The notes: generated by a model not told the origin, from the sequence alone. 64,000 bases of DNA from Brasenia schreberi (GCA_036023115.1 JAYKKT010000087.1:12354001-12418000), one strand, 5' to 3'. Positions 10,901-24,490 are shown, counted from the stretch's first letter. Program-made: numbers and translations.

Positions 10901-13900
10901 CAATATGTGAAACTTTTACCTGGTAGTAGTTAGTAATATGAAAAGACTAGTCTAATTCTCAATTATACCCCACATTGCAATAAGATTGCTTTAGGAACAT
11001 GGATGAACATTGCCTATCTATCAAATATACAAAAGCGATGAATGCTTCATGAACATGTGAAGCATTTGAAACTCAGTAATCAAGGAATTATTTCTTGGAT
11101 TTGTATAAAAAATGTAACAAACACTGGTCATATTACATGCTTGAGTAGTTAATTTGCATAGAAGAAATGGTCCCTTGTACTGTATAATAGGATGCAACCG
11201 TCTCTTGTTCCAGTTTAAGTATTTTGGGTTAAATGATTGAGAATTTTTTTAATTCTAAGCACAGAGTCACAATCGAAGTGTCTGCACTGTCATAATGCAC
11301 TAGGTAGTCACTGTGACTCAAAGACACTCCTCCCTATAGTAAAGGACAGGATATTATTAGATCTTTGTAAAAGTCTGCACTGTTGTAATGCGCTATGTAG
11401 TCACTATGCATTTCTATGGTTGCTACATCAGATCTTTGAAACAGTCTTGTTGGAAACTGATATTTGGTGCTCTAGGCATAGGGGAACACAAATCCATTCA
11501 AACTTGGTGGTTTAAGCTGTACTCAGTGACAAAGCTGCAGAGAAGATTGTGTGGTAGTTCAATACCAGGACGTATTTCACTTGCTATTTTTGAGATTGTA
11601 GGTGACCTACGCATAAGAACATTTAATACAGGAGGTGGGGGCCATTAGTGCATGTGTTACTAGACCTTTAATGAATCAATGCCATGCTTATGTGGGTTAA
11701 TTTGGATACAAGCATCTAATCATTCTTTCATGCAATTTCTGTTGCTTTATTTTATGGGAGAACTGTTTTTATAAACTCTGCTGACTCTCCAATGACTTGT
11801 CTACGCTGAAACATTTCCTAAATTTTGTCTTCACGAAGGTGCAGTCTTGTCTTGATTCATTTGTTTTCTCATGATTGGCTTATGCTGATGTGAGTGTGTT
11901 TTCTGGATGTGTGATTTAGTACATAGATCATCTTCCTGCTAATCATTTAGAAACTGTCTATCCATGAATGATGGAGTCAAGGAAAGACATGATCTGTGAT
12001 TGGAAACTTACGGTCCATTAAAACCATAGAACTAGGTCAAGGTTTCTCTTCTTTTCTTGTGAAATAGCATTGACGAGTTAGGAAATGGCTTGATTGTAAT
12101 GGACCTAATGGTTTCTGTCATGCTAATTTTGGATTAAAGATCCTGAGTTGGAAACCAAGTAAGCGTATTCTTGATTTTTGAAAAGAATTACTGTGTTTTT
12201 GAAATGGAACATTCTTGGATTTTCTTTTTCGCAGATAGGTTTTGCTTTACCTTTATGCAAAAGGGGAAAGGTTGTATACTTGAAGGAAATTCATTTTGTC
12301 AGATGTATATAAAAGATTAATTTTGTGCAGGTACTGACTATTTTGCTTTCAAATGGGGAATTGTTGTTTCTTCTTAAGAAACTGGATACTGCTTATCATT
12401 CCAAACTGGTGGGACCTTCTTCGGCAATTGACCCTTTACACAAATATGTGCCTTTGATCCGTGAGCAGTTACAGGTACATAAATTTTTTTTTCAGTACCC
12501 TGCAATTTTTTTTCTTTCAGTACCCTGCTTACTTCCTAAGGCTTCTAGACAGGAGACATGTTTACTTATGTGGGACTTGTGTTGTTGCTGACCTCGCATC
12601 AGGACTGGGAAGTTGGCTTATCTGACAGGGATGATGTTGAGAGGCCTTCCTTGCACGAAAATGCAACTCCTACTTTGAAGTTTTTTAGTGATTCTGAAGA
12701 TGGTGGGAAACAGTTACTTCAGGTAAGCCTTTACTTTTAGTTTCTTATGGTTCGTTCAACGTTATTTAGGACTGGTACATACAAATGCCAAGCAAAATAT
12801 GCAAGAGCTTATAGACTTCTATCGGCCATAATCTGTATCCGTTTCAAAATTTAACGTTGCAATTTATGGTGAACATCTTTTGTTTGCATATCAGACAATC
12901 AGTGTATCAACTTGTCCTAATCCTTTAGAGAAATTATGAATCAATTGTCGGTCTCCCATGCTGGTCCCATAGTTATAAGTTTTTAGAGCTCAGCAACTGT
13001 TGACACAGCTTCTCATAGAGTTGGTTTCCTTGGTTGACTTACCTTAATTAGTAAATTTATTGTTAAAATATAATTTTCTCGTAGAATATGAGCATAGCTT
13101 TTTAAATTGGACAAAAAGTTGAAAATGCTTGCATCTCTCTTTCTCTATATTAATGTTGTAAAATACTGTACAGGAACTTGTATCACATGGGGTTGCATTA
13201 TATAGTTATTGTAATATATTGTATGATACAGTATGATACCACTTGATTCTTCTTCATCATTGAACTGAAATGAATTTTGGAAACATTAAGCCCTAATAAA
13301 TCCTCAAAAACTTGGCCATAGCAAATCATAAGATACCTGCAATCGAAATTAGAATGATTAACAAATAAGAACCATAACTGATTAACTGTATAGGTTTGGA
13401 AGTTCGAGTCCCAAAACATAATATCATGGAAGCAAAGCTTTATATTTTCTTCTACTGATCGATTGTGCATCTTTAGTGTCATGCTCCTACTGCAACACTA
13501 TAGTCTCATAGGATCCTTGTCGCTGTTCTTTTTGCTTTGATAGCTTCTATGTTTTTTAATCATGTTGGTTTTGATTTATAATGCACAATGAAACGTAAAT
13601 ACATGTTCTACTTCATCCTGGTTACATCTCCTTTTGCCTTCCACCCTATATAGCTTTACCGCATAATATGCATATCAGAACTTGCTGAACAAGAGTGTAA
13701 CAGTTTTGGATTGGCTTGTGAGGATCGGCCATTGAATAGGAAAGGTTTGAGCTTGTGAAAATTGAGAGGAAGGGGTTGGAGAAGGCTAGGAAAAGGAGCT
13801 ATATTGCATTTTGGGGGTTTAAGCTCCTCGGCAAGACATGGGCAATATGACATCACTGGATCATCCAAGTCCAATACAACCCAAAAAATCATGTCACGAT

Positions 13901-15528
13901 TCAGTAACCTTAATCATATTAATCCATGTTGAGATATAAGAAAAATCATATTTTATTATACAATATGATACAAATTCTCTCTCTCTCTCTCTCTCTCTCC
14001 TTTTTTGCAATTGGCCTGCTCCTTTCCCTGACACCCGTCAGTGACAGGGTCAGTTCTTTAGCATTGTCTAGGCCAAGTCTTTTGATCTGTGGCTTTACTT
14101 TCTTTTTGTTTTTCCATTCGTTGGTAGTTTCTTCATCATATTGCTCTTGGTTTTGACTTTCGTCTTCCTGGAAGACGAAGGTTTTCCTTTTCTAACATGG
14201 TTTTCTACTTTTAGTCTTTTATTTTGACTTTCTTATCTCCACACTTACCTCCCACTAGCCTTCCTGTGTAAATCCATTTTCAGCTTTGATCTTAGTGAAT
14301 TTCTAGTGGCATAATAGCCTTTGGCCCCCGAGGGGGAAGCTTTGAGTCTATAGGCAGGGTAGAGATAAGGGGGAATTCCTGTCTTCTTCATCCCTTTATT
14401 CTTGTTCTTCCATTTTATCTCTTTTTTTTTCTTTTTCTTCTTCTTCTTCCCATGTATATATATAAATACTGAAATTAAGTCTGTTAAACTTGTCCATTTA
14501 TCATGCTTTTGGTTTTTATTTTCTAGATTTATTAAAATTTAATGGTGCTCACTGCGATGTGTACTATATATTATATTTCTCGCATCCTAAAAATTAGTTG
14601 TAATCTTTACTCGATCTTTTGTGAAACTGTATCATTGAAGTCAGGTGATCTCCTTAGGACTTGCTGAACTTTTTAGGAGGTTGATGTGGTAGACAGGCAC
14701 TTCGGACCCTGTTCCGTAGTATTTATGTCTCCAATTTGGTGACATTATGTTCTTAGTCTTTCCAAGCAGGCTGACTGATGCCTTTTTCAACTTCTGTTTA
14801 ATTGTTCAACTCCATTGGCTTATAGTTTCTTGTCATCTGCTTCATTCTCTTCATCCAAACGTGTTCTGCAGCTGTTAATCTTGCGTGCTGAAACTGAGGC
14901 TCAGTCCTTCGATGGAGAGAAAAGGGTGCGGTGCCGCCAAGCTCTGGACTCTCTGAAGTCGCTAGTTGTCCAACTGTTTGGCCCTGGTGAGAAGTTCAGG
15001 TCGTCAACACCTAAACCGGTCGACGTCACCCCAACTCGGGATGAAGTCTTCACTCCAAAGCACCCTGGCGTAGGAAAATGCACATGGGACAATGTAAAAT
15101 ACAAGGGAGACTGGATGAAGCGGCCGATAACTGAGAGTGAGGTGGCTTGGCTTGCGAGGCTCCTTGTTCGCCTGTCTGATTGGGCAAACGACATGCTTGG
15201 ATTTGATCATCAAGGCTGCATAGATTCAACATGTCGAGACAGTGCGTACTCGAGGAGAGGATGGAGATATGTGGACCTCAACATGGATGAGCTTCGAGTT
15301 GGTGGACCCAAGGACGCATTGAAGATGTTTGTATGCGGTGTAGGGTCATTGATGAAGAGAGTGTGCCGGACTCTGCAAAGAATTATGAGGGAGTATGATT
15401 TGAGAGTTAATCTCAGGGTTTTGGCTTCAAAGAAGGTTGTGCTGTTTTTTCTTATCTTTGGCATCATCTACGTAGCCAAAGTAGCTCTGCGGCTTGAGTC
15501 GTCCCCATCCCTATCGGGAACGTTGTAA
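4939..15528 (+). CDS. SMPD4-like (neutral sphingomyelinase 3-like) membrane protein gene, split by a LINE
   Basis: Coding parts: 4939 to about 5925-6000 (about 330-350 residues from [10 protein letters not shown]); 8052-8171 ([12 protein letters not shown] to MSLK); 12331-12474; 12603-12722; 14872-15528, ending in TAA. All joins after 8171 are phase 0 with GT-AG ends. The order matches the plant SMPD4 family: an N-terminal part with [16 protein letters not shown] and LRAFVPGQ, a middle with [14 protein letters not shown], a C-terminal block with [10 protein letters not shown] and [15 protein letters not shown], and a C-terminal membrane anchor ([16 protein letters not shown]). Animal SMPD4 is an ER and nuclear-envelope protein. 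Plants lack sphingomyelin, so the plant role is unclear. An RTE LINE lies between the first two parts, where I expect a further 60-110 conserved residues. The locus may be a pseudogene or may use new splice sites. The C-terminal exons look intact. Upstream ATGs were not needed because 4939 starts the conserved part. Confidence 0.75.
6010..8048 (+). mobile_element. RTE-clade LINE, 5'-truncated, long open reverse transcriptase frame
   Basis: A single frame at 6023-8008 (661 codons) has no stop. Residues 314-322 (FIDLEKAYD) are RT motif A, HQGSTLSP is motif B, and FADD at 405-408 holds the catalytic aspartates. The C-terminal part has GRGRPQKCW and ends HVADPV. The N-terminal endonuclease is absent, so the copy is 5'-truncated. 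The 3' end is the typical plant RTE tail: CCGACCCCGTCTAGTATGGG, then GGCTTA and (GTT)8 at 8025-8048. The intact frame suggests a recent insertion. It has the same orientation as the host SMPD4-like gene, and its tail runs directly into coding sequence. The 5' boundary lies somewhere in 5925-6020. No target duplication was found. Confidence 0.93.
8431..8450. repeat. Perfect short palindrome in SMPD4-like intron
   Basis: GCATGGGGT and ACCCCATGC are separated by AA, a 9-bp perfect stem. It sits in a GC-rich patch (8330-8455) inside the first long intron of the SMPD4-like gene. Confidence 0.6.
8807..8924. repeat. 59-bp tandem duplication in intron
   Basis: The segment beginning GAACCAATGTCATAGCTTTC at 8807 is repeated at 8866 with a 59-bp period and no visible internal mismatch. 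It lies in the intron 8172-12330 of the SMPD4-like gene. The identity implies a recent duplication. Confidence 0.9.
9460..9489 (-). other. Intronic G-quadruplex-type tract on minus strand
   Basis: Five runs of four to six cytosines separated by single adenines, so the minus strand has five G runs with one-base loops. It lies in the long intron of the SMPD4-like gene. Confidence 0.6.
11280..11408. repeat. Imperfect direct repeat of about 36 bp, 93 bp apart
   Basis: GTCTGCACTGTCATAATGCA at 11280 and GTCTGCACTGTTGTAATGCG at 11373 begin two similar segments that continue to TAGTCACT. It is intronic in the SMPD4-like gene. Confidence 0.6.
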
Positions 15529-15790
15529 TGATAATATAGATGAGACGCGATAGAAGGATGTTGAGGAAATGAGTTCTTTTTTAAGAGGTGGTATGCCGAC
15601 GATGTGTATGTTGTGGTGTGCATGATGATGGTGCTAATGAATTTTTGACAAGGTTGTGTAAATATTTGCGTCTTACAACGCTGTTTTCCCTTGGTATCGT
15701 TGTACCTCTTATAAATCGTTGAAGGAATCAAAAGTTTTTCAAAATTCCTTACAGCACCCTCTGGTTATGAAACTACCAACATTGTACTGC

Positions 15791-15832
<42 letters not shown>

Positions 15833-16899
15833 GGATAAGAACCTAGCATGATCCCATTCATGTTATCAGAAACTATGCTATCTTATCATTCATTGTCACC
15901 AATGCATCTGAACTACGTTATTTACAATTATGATTTAGTGACTTTCAACTAGAGTTCTTTAACCACAACCTTAACCAAGCCTTTCCATACATCAGGTAAG
16001 GTCGAGTAGGGGGTGCGATACATAGGTAGACTTGTTGGAAGGTAGCCCTTCTTGATACTATTGTAATCGAACATGCTTAACCTATGAGTTTTAATGGGAG
16101 CTGGTCTCGATCAAACCGGACCCTCTAACAAAACATACTTATATTGCCAAATCCTCCTCCTTTACTGGGCTTGGGATACACTAAGGGTGAGACCTCCACC
16201 TTACGCAGTCTGCTACGACTAACAATTATTTAAGAAAGGTTAAAACTACATGACTGAACAGGAGTAACCGTAGTTTTAATTTTGTCACACCTCAAGCTGT
16301 GCCTAGACCTCATCTTCAACGTGCACATGAGAGATTTATCTACTGTGATATAGAAACCTTTGAACCCAGTTCAAGCTTAATCAATAATGTCAGACAGAGT
16401 AAGGTTCCAAAGATGTATATTGTCTTTGTATTTTCTCGCTTTTGTTGTTGTTTCATGGTTTTGAGTCAAAGGATTCACACGCAAAATTTTTATTCATAAC
16501 GTGGTAAAAGAGTGTCTTTCTCCAAGGAGAAACGTGGACCTACCACGTGCGGGGAATGATGTCTCTCCTTGAAGAGGAGATATTGTTGAGTCACATTTCT
16601 TCTCATAGAGGTGCCCGAGTCACATCTCCATCAATTGAGAGATGTGCTTAAGGCACATTTCTCATGTTATATGTGTGTATATATATGCTTCAAACCTTAT
16701 ATCCTTTTATGTTTTGTAGAATTGCAAATAACTCGAGCTAATGCACTTATGATGAAATAAATTATGAGAAGATGAGGACTAATCAAAATATTTATTATAA
16801 CAAATAAATATAGTGAATGAGTTGTAGTGCACTGAATGATTGTGCTTTTGAGTGAAAACAACTCAAGTGAATGATTGTAGTGCACCGAATGATGTATTC
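15529..16899. other. Intergenic after the SMPD4-like gene
   Basis: Contains a (CT)n microsatellite at about 15795-15830 and, near 16125-16200, a diverged stretch resembling the body of the RTE-tailed short element (CTCCTCCTTTACTGGGCTTG). No gene was recognised. Confidence 0.45.
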
Positions 16900-17795
16900 T
16901 TTGATTGATTGGTTGATGAAGTAGAAGAAACATTTGTTGATTGCGAGGATGAGGAACTTGACTATTCGCTCGTGTTTGCAATAAAGGATGTGTTTAGCAA
17001 TCGTAATGAGTTTATTGAACATGTAAGAAATGTTGGGAGGAAGCATATAATTCTTGATAGAGTAAAGTCGTAACAAGTAAGATATGACTTGAGTGTGAAA
17101 GGAGTCACAAATATAGGACGAGTAAAAATATTGATGTTGAAAATAGTAAGTGGATGGGCACTAAGAAGGTAGAGTGTTCATTTTTATTAATAGGAGAGGG
17201 TGCGATCGTCGGCTATTGAGAGTTAAATGTAGTGAACGTGACTCATAACTATCCTCTAGGCTTATATCTTGAAGAACATGATTTTATAGGAAGATTGAGT
17301 GAATCTAAGTATAATGTGATAAAGAACTTTATAAAAAAATATTGAAAACCAAAACATATTTTGATGCATGTGAAGTAGGTTGATTAAATAAATGTTAGTA
17401 CGACAAGGCAAGTTTATAATGCACGAGAAAATTAAGAAGGAATATAGGGGCATTCGAAGTGTTTTACAATAACTACTACATAATCTATATTCTCACTAAT
17501 ATCATACATAATATTGTAAAATCCTCAATATAAATATTATCAACGGCATTGTATTTTGACATCCTCACTCAATGCAATTATTGCATGCAGTTCCATTGGT
17601 ATTGAAGTTTGATAGCACATATAAGACAAACATGAAAGAGTTTGTTTTACTTTTTTCTTTAAATGCTGGCTCGTATGTAGTGTATAACAGTTATATATAC
17701 TTTATATTTTGCAAGTATAAGATGCCTTTTCTTTAGGTTGTTGAGTTCACATCAAGCTCAAAGAATTTTTCTATAACCGTTTGTGGGTTGTCCTC
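16900..17795 (+). mobile_element. Decayed Mutator-like (MULE) transposase relic
   Basis: Frame fragments in the right order match MULE transposases: an N-terminal stretch VFSNRNEFIEHVRNVGRK (from about 16985), LEEHDFIGRLSES (about 17268-17306, the family's LEGHxxxGRLS block) and FDSTYKTN (about 17608-17632, the DDE-domain block usually written MDSTYKTN), then YKMPFL and VVEFTSS (about 17717-17760). Stops and frameshifts separate them, and an insertion splits the block after FDSTYKTN. No terminal inverted repeats were seen, so the edges are approximate. FAR1/FHY3 genes share this ancestry, but the decay argues for a dead transposon. Confidence 0.65.
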
Positions 17796-18364
17796 TGATA
17801 CGATGTTGTCTCTTAGATGAAATGGTGACATTACATCCTTTTACTCATGTCCCAACAGTCATATCTGTATATAAAAAAAGAAAATTAATTAGTCAAACAA
17901 AAGTTGCTTCAAACAAAATAGACACACATGGTGACATTACATCCATAGAAACTCAATTTTTTTTAGGTTGGATGACCCATCATCACCTTTAGCAAGCTGA
18001 TGAGTCGAGCATGAGACATCCACAAGTCAAACAAGCTGAGTCACAACACGGCTCGGCTTCGCTTAGTTTGGTCCAATTAGCAGCAGTACGAGGATTAACC
18101 ACTCAAAGGAAGTTGTAGGAGGGGTTTATACACAAATAGACTTCTAAGATGGGCATACATGCAGCTAAGAAAAAAAAACATCATGAACCTCAAACTCCAT
18201 TGAGAAAAATATATTATTGATTGTGGGGATTCCTCTGTCCTTGCAGTCAGCCAAGACTGGGTCCCTACTTAGGTTTGTCATACCCTAAAAACTAAGCCAG
18301 AGCAGAAAAGAGACAACGGTTCTTTGAGACATGGGTTTAAACACTCCTTTTCAACAGGCTGGCT

Positions 18365-18485
18365 GGAATAACTCAACCCCTATCCAGACATGCATACCTC
18401 CGGGTATCAAACTCGTGACCTTCAAGTCAAAGTTTCTTTTGAGTCAACCCCTTAGTCAAGAGAGTGATGCCTCCTTGTGCTATAA
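18365..18485 (-). mobile_element. tRNA-derived SINE-like copy
   Basis: On the minus strand the box-A-like stretch TTGACTAAGGGGTTGACTC is followed by the box-B-like GAGTTTGATACCCGG, then an ATGCATG-containing 3' part. Same layout as the copy at 18605 in the opposite orientation. Confidence 0.6.
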
Positions 18486-18604
18486 ATAGACCTTTTCTCC
18501 TTTTACCTTAGGAAACAAAAGGTGGTTTTCCTTTAGGAAATTAAAAAGGATATTGAATAGCTAATGAAGACAAGACCAAGCCCCTTGCACATATTAAATG
18601 TTTG

Positions 18605-18745
18605 GGGTCACGAGCAATAGCTCACTTGGCTAAGGGGTTGGCTCATAAAATTGAAGTACATGAGTTCAATACCTGGGACATGCATCTGGCCTTGGCCTCT
18701 CAATTCTACCTGAAGAAAAGGCAACGTTGGGGACCATGTCAAATA
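18605..18745 (+). mobile_element. tRNA-derived SINE-like copy
   Basis: Box-A-like TAGCTCACTTGGCTAAGGGG and box-B-like GAGTTCAATACCTGG about 30 bases apart, followed by ATGCATCTGGCC. These match internal RNA polymerase III promoter spacing, but the rest does not fold as a functional tRNA gene. Confidence 0.65.
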
Positions 18746-19058
18746 AGTATGAAGACGATAATATAACTTTTAGTTCAGTCTGAGTTCACACTAAGTCATA
18801 TAGAACGTGTGAGTATTAGTAGAGAGGAATCGATTGGGGTGAAGGGGAAAAAAGGGGACCCGGACTCGGCATTTATGAGGCTGATGTGAGGATTGGCTTG
18901 GACCCGTTGGAGAAGCATTGAAAGAAAATGCTGCGAGTTATGTCTGCATGGTTGCAACATGGTGGGTGATGGTTACCACCAAAAGTAAATGGCGGAGCAA
19001 CCAATCACTCAGACGGACAACTGTGCTGATGTGAGGTTGGAGTTATCATTAGCCATAA

Positions 19059-19062
<4 letters not shown>

Positions 19063-19150
<88 letters not shown>
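19063..19150. repeat. (TA)n(GA)n compound microsatellite
   Basis: About 28 TA units pass directly into about 16 GA units. The same polarity occurs at 22669, 47383 and 47725, and inverted at 41872. Confidence 0.95.
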
Positions 19151-19154
<4 letters not shown>

Positions 19155-20580
19155 ATATGCAGAATCATTATGGTGCATAGTTGATACATAATCTCTCTTC
19201 TATATAGTTTCACCACTTAGAAATTGGATGACATCCTCTATGATATTCCATTATTTTTTTACCCTTTGAAATCATCTTTACATATTAAAACCATCTAGAA
19301 AATATTTATATATAAAAGATGTTATTTTCATATTTTTTAAGTTATTTTAGTGATAGTGATAGTGATCGATAAAATGTGGTTTTAAAAGATAAAGAAATAG
19401 TGAAAGGTGGTGAAAGATGATTGCCCGATGAATAGAATGGTTAAATAGGGTTTTATGCATAATAATGCACCTTGCATCTTTATACTTATAAAACTACCCT
19501 CCCTCTCTCTCTATATATACACGTATGCATCTATGTGTGTAATTGTGGGGAGAGAGAGAGCTTACAATCGACTCCACTGCTTAATGTTTTAAAATAATTA
19601 AAAGAAGAAAAGCATGCTTGTTGTATTTTGAAGCAGCCTGGAACAGCCTTTAAAAGACAAACACATCAAACTTATCTGCTTGACCATGTTGATATATAGA
19701 CGAAGCTACACGGTTAATTTCCAAAGGAGAGTGAGTGCATCATCAATCATTAGCGAACACGCATGTGCATGCTTATACACATGACAGGGAAAAGGTGAGT
19801 ATATTTCAGGACTATTATAGCAAAATAATCATAAATAATATTTGAATGATGCTTTATATTTGCCAAACCAAGAAGCAAGTGAAAAAATTATATAACTTGT
19901 AGTAAAGATAAAGTGTTAGCTTCTAGCATTAAAAGCTTATGGTAAAGAAACGAAGCAAGTGGTTGATTCCTTCTCTGTGTTGGGGCCAAAACCTGAAGGC
20001 TTCAAAGATAAAGCGTAAAGTCCAATATCGAAAGAAAGCAAGTATAAAAAATAGAGCAACTGCTCACCATCTTTTTGCCCCTATGCTTTTGCAAAGCAAA
20101 ATAATTTCAAGAACAATTAAAGGTGATCTTTATTGAAAAATAAAGGTATTAAAACAAGCATGAATTTTGTGGATTATTTAATTATTCTTTAATCCATGAA
20201 CAGGATCAAACCTTATTCTGTATTATTTCTTGAAGCTTTTCATAATTGCCGTGCTTATCAAATTAAAAGTTTAAACTGTTCAATCAATATCCTTCTGTGG
20301 TTAAAGATAAATAATCCATGAACAGGATCAAACCTTATTGTGCATTCAGGTGCTTCATTTTCTGATCCGTGGAAAACCGTATGTACACCGCAATGCCATA
20401 ATTATACACGTTTCTGGTGCGTATGGCTTATTATTTTGAATTACTGTGAAGAAACGCTAATAGTTCCAGTAATATATTCAGTAAATGTATGTCTACACAT
20501 TAAAAGAAACTATACTTTAACCAATTCAATGAACAAAAGAAAATACTCTTAAGCTCGGACAAAAATAATCGTCATTAGAT
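19151..20580. other. Intergenic, no gene seen
   Basis: AT-rich, with short CT and GA runs (19501-19560). A 27-bp segment beginning AATCCATGAACAGGATCAAA occurs at 20191-20217 and exactly again at 20313-20339. No coding family was recognised. Confidence 0.5.
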
Positions 20581-20828
<248 letters not shown>

Positions 20829-21794
20829 AAAGAAAGAATAAGGAATATTATTAAAGGAAACGTAAGTGGGAACTCTGATCAACATTTCCAATTCATGCTT
20901 ATTCAATACACACTAATTTAGAATATAGAAATCTTGCTGGTGTGCCCTCCATTTTAGGTGCAACTACACGTGTATGTTTTATATGCATGACATATATGGC
21001 AATCAATCCTCCTCAATGGTAGCCATGCTTATGGCATGCTATCGTCATGTCTACAATTGCATACAGCACAAAGGCTATCCCTAAACAATGTCATATATGA
21101 TGCATAATGGCACACGTTTACATATACATGAGCACCCCTTACGGAAATAAACTATTAAATGACTCTGTCATATATGATGCATGATGGTACATACATATGC
21201 ATTCATGGCATACAACAAAACTCCGTTCTGGTTTCCCTCTGCGGTACGCCAGAGTACCATCCCTTTCCCTTTATGCACTGCAGTTCAACGTCATCATAGC
21301 TTTTTTACTGTCATAAATACGTCTTCTTTTGAAGTTTGAACCATGGTGGTTTTAGGGTTTTCTACATTTGACAAGGGTTAAAAAGCTTGAGTCAGAATGG
21401 CTGAAAGGAGTTCTCTCTCTGTCTCGGTTTTCCTTGGCTTCACTAGAAACAACTCATCCCCATTTATTCTCCATAAAATAAAACAAAAATAAAATAAAGT
21501 CATATCCACGACAATCTTTTATTTTCTATTGACTCTTCATTTAGTATGAGAGATCTCACATTTATCTTGACAATGAGCGGGTTGATGCACAAAGAGAGAA
21601 ATAAAATTTACGGGCAAATATGGTTTATCGTGGAACAAAGAAGTCCAGACACACACACACAGGCACATGCACGAGCACACGCACAACCATAAAATCTATA
21701 GCAAGATGAAGTTCCCTGTTGTTTCTGCAGGGTGTTGATGAGAGTCCCCACTTACCAATTTAAGTTCTAATGAAAATGTTAGTGGCAACAAATA
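20829..21794. other. Spacer downstream of the AP2/ERF gene
   Basis: Contains two near copies of TGTCATATATGATGCAT (21090 and 21167 areas) and a CA-rich stretch (21650-21690). No gene was recognised. The last 100-200 bases are probably the 3' untranslated part of the AP2/ERF gene. Confidence 0.45.
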
Positions 21795-22559
21795 CTAGTA
21801 ATCATCCCAAGGTGCGACTTCCTCTTGCCGGAATCCGGACTCAATTCCTGTTGGCAGCCAGGTAGGGAAGAGATACAGATTATGATCAGTAGCGGTGTCA
21901 AGGAAGAGATCCGGAAGGTTGAAGAGAACCTCATCCACATTGGAGCAAGAGTCTGAAGTACTATGATGGGGCGTGTTGGACGGATTCGGTGATCCAGCGC
22001 TCGGCTCACTGGTGGGCTCAAACTGATTTGACTTGGGCTCAGCAACCATGAGCGCCGCTGCCTTGGCTGCAGCGGCCTGAATGTCCCTTGGGGACGTAGT
22101 TGCCGGCCTCGGCAACTCCGGCGCGAGCTCCGGAAAATTGAGATATGCTGATTGGCCCTTAATGGTCAAAGCTGCGACGTCGTGCGCCCGTGCTGCCATT
22201 TCCGGTGTTGGGAAGGTGCCGAGCCAGATCCTCGACTTCTTGCGCGGCTCGCGGATCTCTGACACCCATTTTCCCCAGTTCCTCATCCGGACGCCCCGAT
22301 ACGTCGGGTGCTTCCCGTCGCTGCTGGGTCTCCGCCTCTTCCGTCCGTCTGCACTGGGCTCCGCCAATTCCACCCTACTTGTTTCATCAGCCCGGCCGCA
22401 TTCCGGCTGGGTTGAGGCTGTGGAGGCTAGGTGCGTGGCAATTGTGTTGTTGGTGCATGCAGGAGTAGCAGGCGCAGCTCTTGAGGAAGAATAAGAGGAA
22501 GAGGAAGACGATGAGCTCGTAGTCGCTTCTTGGAGACTATTGGGTGGTGGCTCTTCCAT
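21795..22559 (-). CDS. AP2/ERF transcription factor, DREB A-4 (TINY-like) type
   Basis: Single exon of 254 residues. Residues 15-26 are serine-rich, and KRRR near 74-77 is a likely nuclear signal. One AP2 domain covers about 86-143 ([20 protein letters not shown] to SAYLNFP). V99 and E104 correspond to the Val14 and Glu19 that mark DREB binding of DRE/CRT elements. There is no CBF signature before the domain, and the segments [20 protein letters not shown] and [11 protein letters not shown] after it are typical of group A-4/III. The acidic tail ends WDDY. Such proteins are nuclear regulators of stress and growth responses. A very long AT/AG microsatellite starts about 110 bases upstream of the ATG, within the promoter. 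Assignment to DREB A-4 is firm; the individual orthologue is not. Confidence 0.93.
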   Translation of the reverse strand: MEEPPPNSLQEATTSSSSSSSSYSSSRAAPATPACTNNTIATHLASTASTQPECGRADETSRVELAEPSADGRKRRRPSSDGKHPTYRGVRMRNWGKWVSEIREPRKKSRIWLGTFPTPEMAARAHDVAALTIKGQSAYLNFPELAPELPRPATTSPRDIQAAAAKAAALMVAEPKSNQFEPTSEPSAGSPNPSNTPHHSTSDSCSNVDEVLFNLPDLFLDTATDHNLYLFPTWLPTGIESGFRQEEVAPWDDY

Positions 22560-22636
22560 TGTCGTAAGGTGCGTGTGCGTGTTGATTAACAGAGTGTGAT
22601 ATAAGGGTGCTTTCTATGATTCCTCAATCAGTAGGT

Positions 22637-22886
<250 letters not shown>

Positions 22887-23506
22887 GTATTATATGTATA
22901 TTTAGAGATAGTTTATTGTCTCTTAGAAGTTTGGAAACGTGCTCATTTAGTGCGTATGCATGTGTGTGGTTGAAATAGTTTATTCGTCTACTTGCCTTGT
23001 AGCGAAAGAGAACTAGAAAAGGAGAAAAAAAAATCTTCCATTAGAATTTTGGTTATCAAAAGATGTCTAAAATTCTCAAACTCTTTCCGCCAAGGGGACA
23101 TTTAATTAATTCGGACAGCTCCCTTCGCAATTACTCACTGCAAATGCAAACGGTATGTTAAAATGCGTAAGCACCAAGTAACCCATATAATTAGGAAAGA
23201 TAAAGGCGATAATTCTCTCATTTGGTTTCGTAGCACGCACAACAATGCAAGTTTTGATTGGTGGTCATTAACTGATCTGGGAAATTTCTTAGAGTGGGTG
23301 TATAGCCTACGGTTAGAAGGTGGTCTCTGTATTATAGCCCACAGATTCAACGGTGTGCATTTCGTCCGCTGTGAGCACCTTCCTATGAAAATTTTCTTTC
23401 TTTTGCTATGTTCTTTTGTATGGAGTCTGTTGATCCTTTGAATTTTCACGCAACAACATCAACAAGAAATTTGCTAAATTACATAAAAAAAAGAAAAGCC
23501 TCAAGG
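22887..23506. other. Spacer, no gene seen
   Basis: AT-rich sequence upstream of the AP2/ERF gene. A frame at 23163-23441 (plus) and its antisense at 23135-23449 show no recognisable domain. Confidence 0.4.
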
Positions 23507-23928
<422 letters not shown>

Positions 23929-24369
23929 CGACAAAAGAAGCTTTCATGAGAGACAATAGAAAGTCCCGGAACAGGAAAAATCCGACTATTGAATTTTTGG
24001 ACAACCCATTCTAGCTGTTTTGCAGCCCAGAATGGTGGCTCAACTGCCAGGGCTCTTTGACTCTTCCTCTGCAGGTGGGGATGTGTGTTTTAGACTTCGT
24101 CCTTGTTTTGTAAAAAACAAACAAACAATTATTCCCATGGATGTTTTTGGACTTATTAGAACAGATTTTAGCTCTTTCCTTCTTATAAACAGAACGTTCT
24201 TTTTGTGTCAATCATACTAAAAGTAGGCCGCAACTTGCAATTTTTTTTTCATTTGGTTCATTTTTTTTTCTCCACCCCGTCCAATGGCTGATTTAGAAAA
24301 TTTCAGTCTGAAATAATTAAATAACTACAATCTATTAGCAATGTATAGAATCCATTGTAGAAAAGTCTG

Positions 24370-24490
24370 AAATTTTTTTTACGCTGGTTGTCGGAAGCTT
24401 AATGCAACCCTCCTCCTCCTTCTTTATTCGAGCTTGGGACTGACCATGCAAGAGTGATCCCTTAAATGAGTGGAGTTTAGTGTGCGTTTA
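24370..24490 (-). mobile_element. Body of RTE-tailed short element, tail not visible
   Basis: The plus strand reads ACGCTGGTTGTCGGAAGC, a CCTCCTCC run, then GGGCTTGGGACTGACCATGC and GTGATCCCTTA. This is the same order as at 36950-37165 and 52831-52985, where it is joined to an RTE LINE 3' tail. AGAATCCATTGTAG at 24347 may be the tail junction. Confidence 0.55.

Noticed and set aside
22597..22605. TTATAT-like TATA box for the AP2/ERF gene
   Set aside because: It lies only about 38 bases before the ATG, which would leave almost no 5' leader. The nearby (AT)n tract makes TATA prediction meaningless here.
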